From: Actinomadura craniellae
GTDB taxonomy: Bacteria > Actinomycetota > Actinomycetes > Streptosporangiales > Streptosporangiaceae
Length of the DNA stretch: 64,000 bases
Reading direction: 5' to 3'
Assembly (NCBI RefSeq): GCF_003289645.1
Contig: NZ_QLYX01000004.1
Location: 434,001-498,000, forward strand
Part shown: in pieces, positions 62,674 through 64,000 of the stretch
How the letters are laid out: every line of letters begins with the position of its first letter
Numbering within the stretch: position 1 is the stretch's first letter
Notes under the pieces: model-generated
Databases searched by the model: none
Seen by the model: the letters and a program-made list of their open reading frames with translations, nothing else
What the model was told of the DNA's origin: nothing
Translations under genes and position numbers: made by a program

Positions 62674-64000
62674 CAAACCATTTGCACATGTGGGGGTCGG
62701 GGATCACCCGGGCCTCCACTAGTTGTTTTTGCGGGTAGTAGGTCATTTTCAGGCCGATTTGCCGGTACAGGTCGGCCTTGTCGTCGGGATCGGCTCCGGC
62801 GATCGCTGCCGTGAGGTCGCCGATCTGGTGCAGCAGGTCGGCGATGTCCTGGTGGGACGGTTGTTGGCCGCGTGGGGCGGCGGTGCGCAGGTTGTCTTCG
62901 ATTTGGGCGCGTTTTTGCTTGATGTCGTTGATCCAGGTGGTGACTTCCTTTGGGTCGGCTCCGGCGTCGAGGGCGGCCCGGTACTGGTTGAGTTTGTGGT
63001 CGCACTGGGTGAGTTGCTTGCGCAGGTCGGCCGTGGCGGTGTCCGCGAAGGCCGGTGCTTGGGCGGCCAACGCTTGGAGGGTCGCGTCGATGCGGCCGGG
63101 GCCGAAGGCCGTCAGTAGCCAGGCGTCGATGTCCTGGATGATCTCGGCTTCGCGTAGGTAGACGACCTTGGGGTGGTCGATCTTGTTGGCGAGGGCGTAC
63201 TCCTCGGGGAACCGGCACCGGTAGTAGGCCTGCCGGTTGTTCCAGTTCCCTTGCATCTTGCGTTCGCAGTAGCCGCAGTACAGGCAGCCTCGGAAGGCGT
63301 ACGGGCGGCGGGTGCGATGCGGTTTGTGGGCGGCCGGGCCTCGTCCGCGAGAGGCCAGGGTCTGTTGCGTGCGTTCGAAGTCCTCGGTGCTCACCAGCCC
63401 GTCGTGGACCTTGTCTTCGGACCAGATCCACGAGTCGCGGTCGTTCCAGCGCATCTTGGTCGTGTGGCCGAGGGCGACGTCGTTGACGTCCAGCAGGACC
63501 TCGTCCTTGCGCTGTTTGTTCCACACCTGGTGGCCGGTATAGCGCGGGTTGGTGATGATGACCCGCACGGCGCTCTTGGACCAGGCGATCTGGCAGCGGT
63601 GCCGGTTACGGGTGGGGTCGCTGGCCGATGGGGAGGGGATGCCTTGGCGGGTGAGGTCTTCGGCGATGTCGAACAGGCCCCGGCCGCCGATGAACTGGGC
63701 GAAGATCCACTGGACTACCAGCGAGTGGACCGGGTGGGCGACCAGACGGCGCAGGCGTTTACCGTCGGCGGCCTTGGCGGGGTTGGGGTGCGGTCCGACG
63801 TCTTGCAGTTCGTATCCGTAGGGCGGCCGACCGCCGAGGTAGCGGCCTTCGGTCGCGGTGATGGCGCTCATAGCGGCACGGACCCGGATCTTGACCCGGT
63901 TACGTTCTCCCTTGGAGAGGCCGCCGAACACGCCCATGATCATGTCGTGGGCCTCGTTGGCCGGATCGATCGGCCCGCCGACCTCGGGCACCCACAGCGG
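62639..64000 (-). CDS. Large serine recombinase (integrase), C-terminal part
   Basis: At least 453 residues; the 5' end lies beyond the window. It begins within the catalytic domain (MIMGVFGGLSKGERNRVK), then has the Recombinase domain (GRYLGGRPPYGYEL, ITNPRYTGHQVWNKQRKD), a zinc ribbon (FRGCLYCGYCERKMQGNW with a later Cys) and a coiled coil. The active-site serine is not in view. The last 11 codons (VSEGGLEPPCP) and stop are encoded by the 3' half of tRNA-Leu on the other strand, so the gene abuts the attachment junction. It would integrate and excise the element to its right. Confidence 0.93.
   Translation of the reverse strand, partial: PLWVPEVGGPIDPANEAHDMIMGVFGGLSKGERNRVKIRVRAAMSAITATEGRYLGGRPPYGYELQDVGPHPNPAKAADGKRLRRLVAHPVHSLVVQWIFAQFIGGRGLFDIAEDLTRQGIPSPSASDPTRNRHRCQIAWSKSAVRVIITNPRYTGHQVWNKQRKDEVLLDVNDVALGHTTKMRWNDRDSWIWSEDKVHDGLVSTEDFERTQQTLASRGRGPAAHKPHRTRRPYAFRGCLYCGYCERKMQGNWNNRQAYYRCRFPEEYALANKIDHPKVVYLREAEIIQDIDAWLLTAFGPGRIDATLQALAAQAPAFADTATADLRKQLTQCDHKLNQYRAALDAGADPKEVTTWINDIKQKRAQIEDNLRTAAPRGQQPSHQDIADLLHQIGDLTAAIAGADPDDKADLYRQIGLKMTYYPQKQLVEARVIPDPHMCKWFVSEGGLEPPCP

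Overview
This window is GC-rich chromosomal DNA from a filamentous actinomycete. The grounds are GTG/TTG starts, many 4-nt GTGA/ATGA overlaps, the order tilS-hpt-ftsH-folE-folP-folB-folK-DUF3180, an MFS-Tmk fusion, a chaplin-like surface protein and many regulators of the XRE, GntR, MerR, LuxR and ECF types. A member of the Streptosporangiales (for example Thermomonosporaceae) fits, but that is inference; no rRNA or marker gene allows a firm assignment.

Layout. 1-9 kb: the start of an ABC ATPase, a chaplin-like protein, a NarL-type two-component pair, a MidA/NDUFAF7-type methyltransferase, a P450 behind two bacterial PH-domain membrane proteins, and an orphan NuoD paralogue. 9-14.6 kb: a small accessory block. 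It holds a 32-residue Pro/Lys-rich peptide gene coupled by ATGA to a PCMT-like methyltransferase (an imiditide-like RiPP candidate). It also holds a regulatory module: a PLD-like protein and an XRE-TPR regulator divergent from two small proteins, here called A and B. 14.6-27.6 kb: housekeeping genes for folate, FtsH, purine salvage, tRNA-Ile lysidine, cell wall and pyrophosphatase. 27.6-33 kb: a sigma-like/transmembrane fusion and a MerR-VIT/vWA pair.

33-43.3 kb is an accessory zone with GntR-GNAT, a second copy of the A/B module (fused XRE-PLD regulator plus Nudix), pentapeptide-repeat and beta/gamma-crystallin proteins. It contains three gene remnants and ends at tRNA-Thr(CGT). 43.4-50.4 kb: secreted hydrolases, an ECF sigma pair, a pectate lyase and small conserved proteins. 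50.5-60.6 kb: the replication and cell-division block (ricT, holB, MFS-tmk, topA), interrupted by other genes and by five copies of a roughly 135-bp structured intergenic repeat. 60.8-64 kb: an M20 peptidase, then tRNA-Leu(GAG), whose 3' half is overlapped by the C-terminus of a large serine recombinase. That marks the edge of an integrated element which continues past the window.

The strongest candidates for something new are the two-gene peptide/methyltransferase locus at 10.7-11.9 kb and the duplicated PLD-XRE/A/B module (12.0-14.6 and 37.9-39.8 kb). All family assignments come from reading the sequence; no database search was run.
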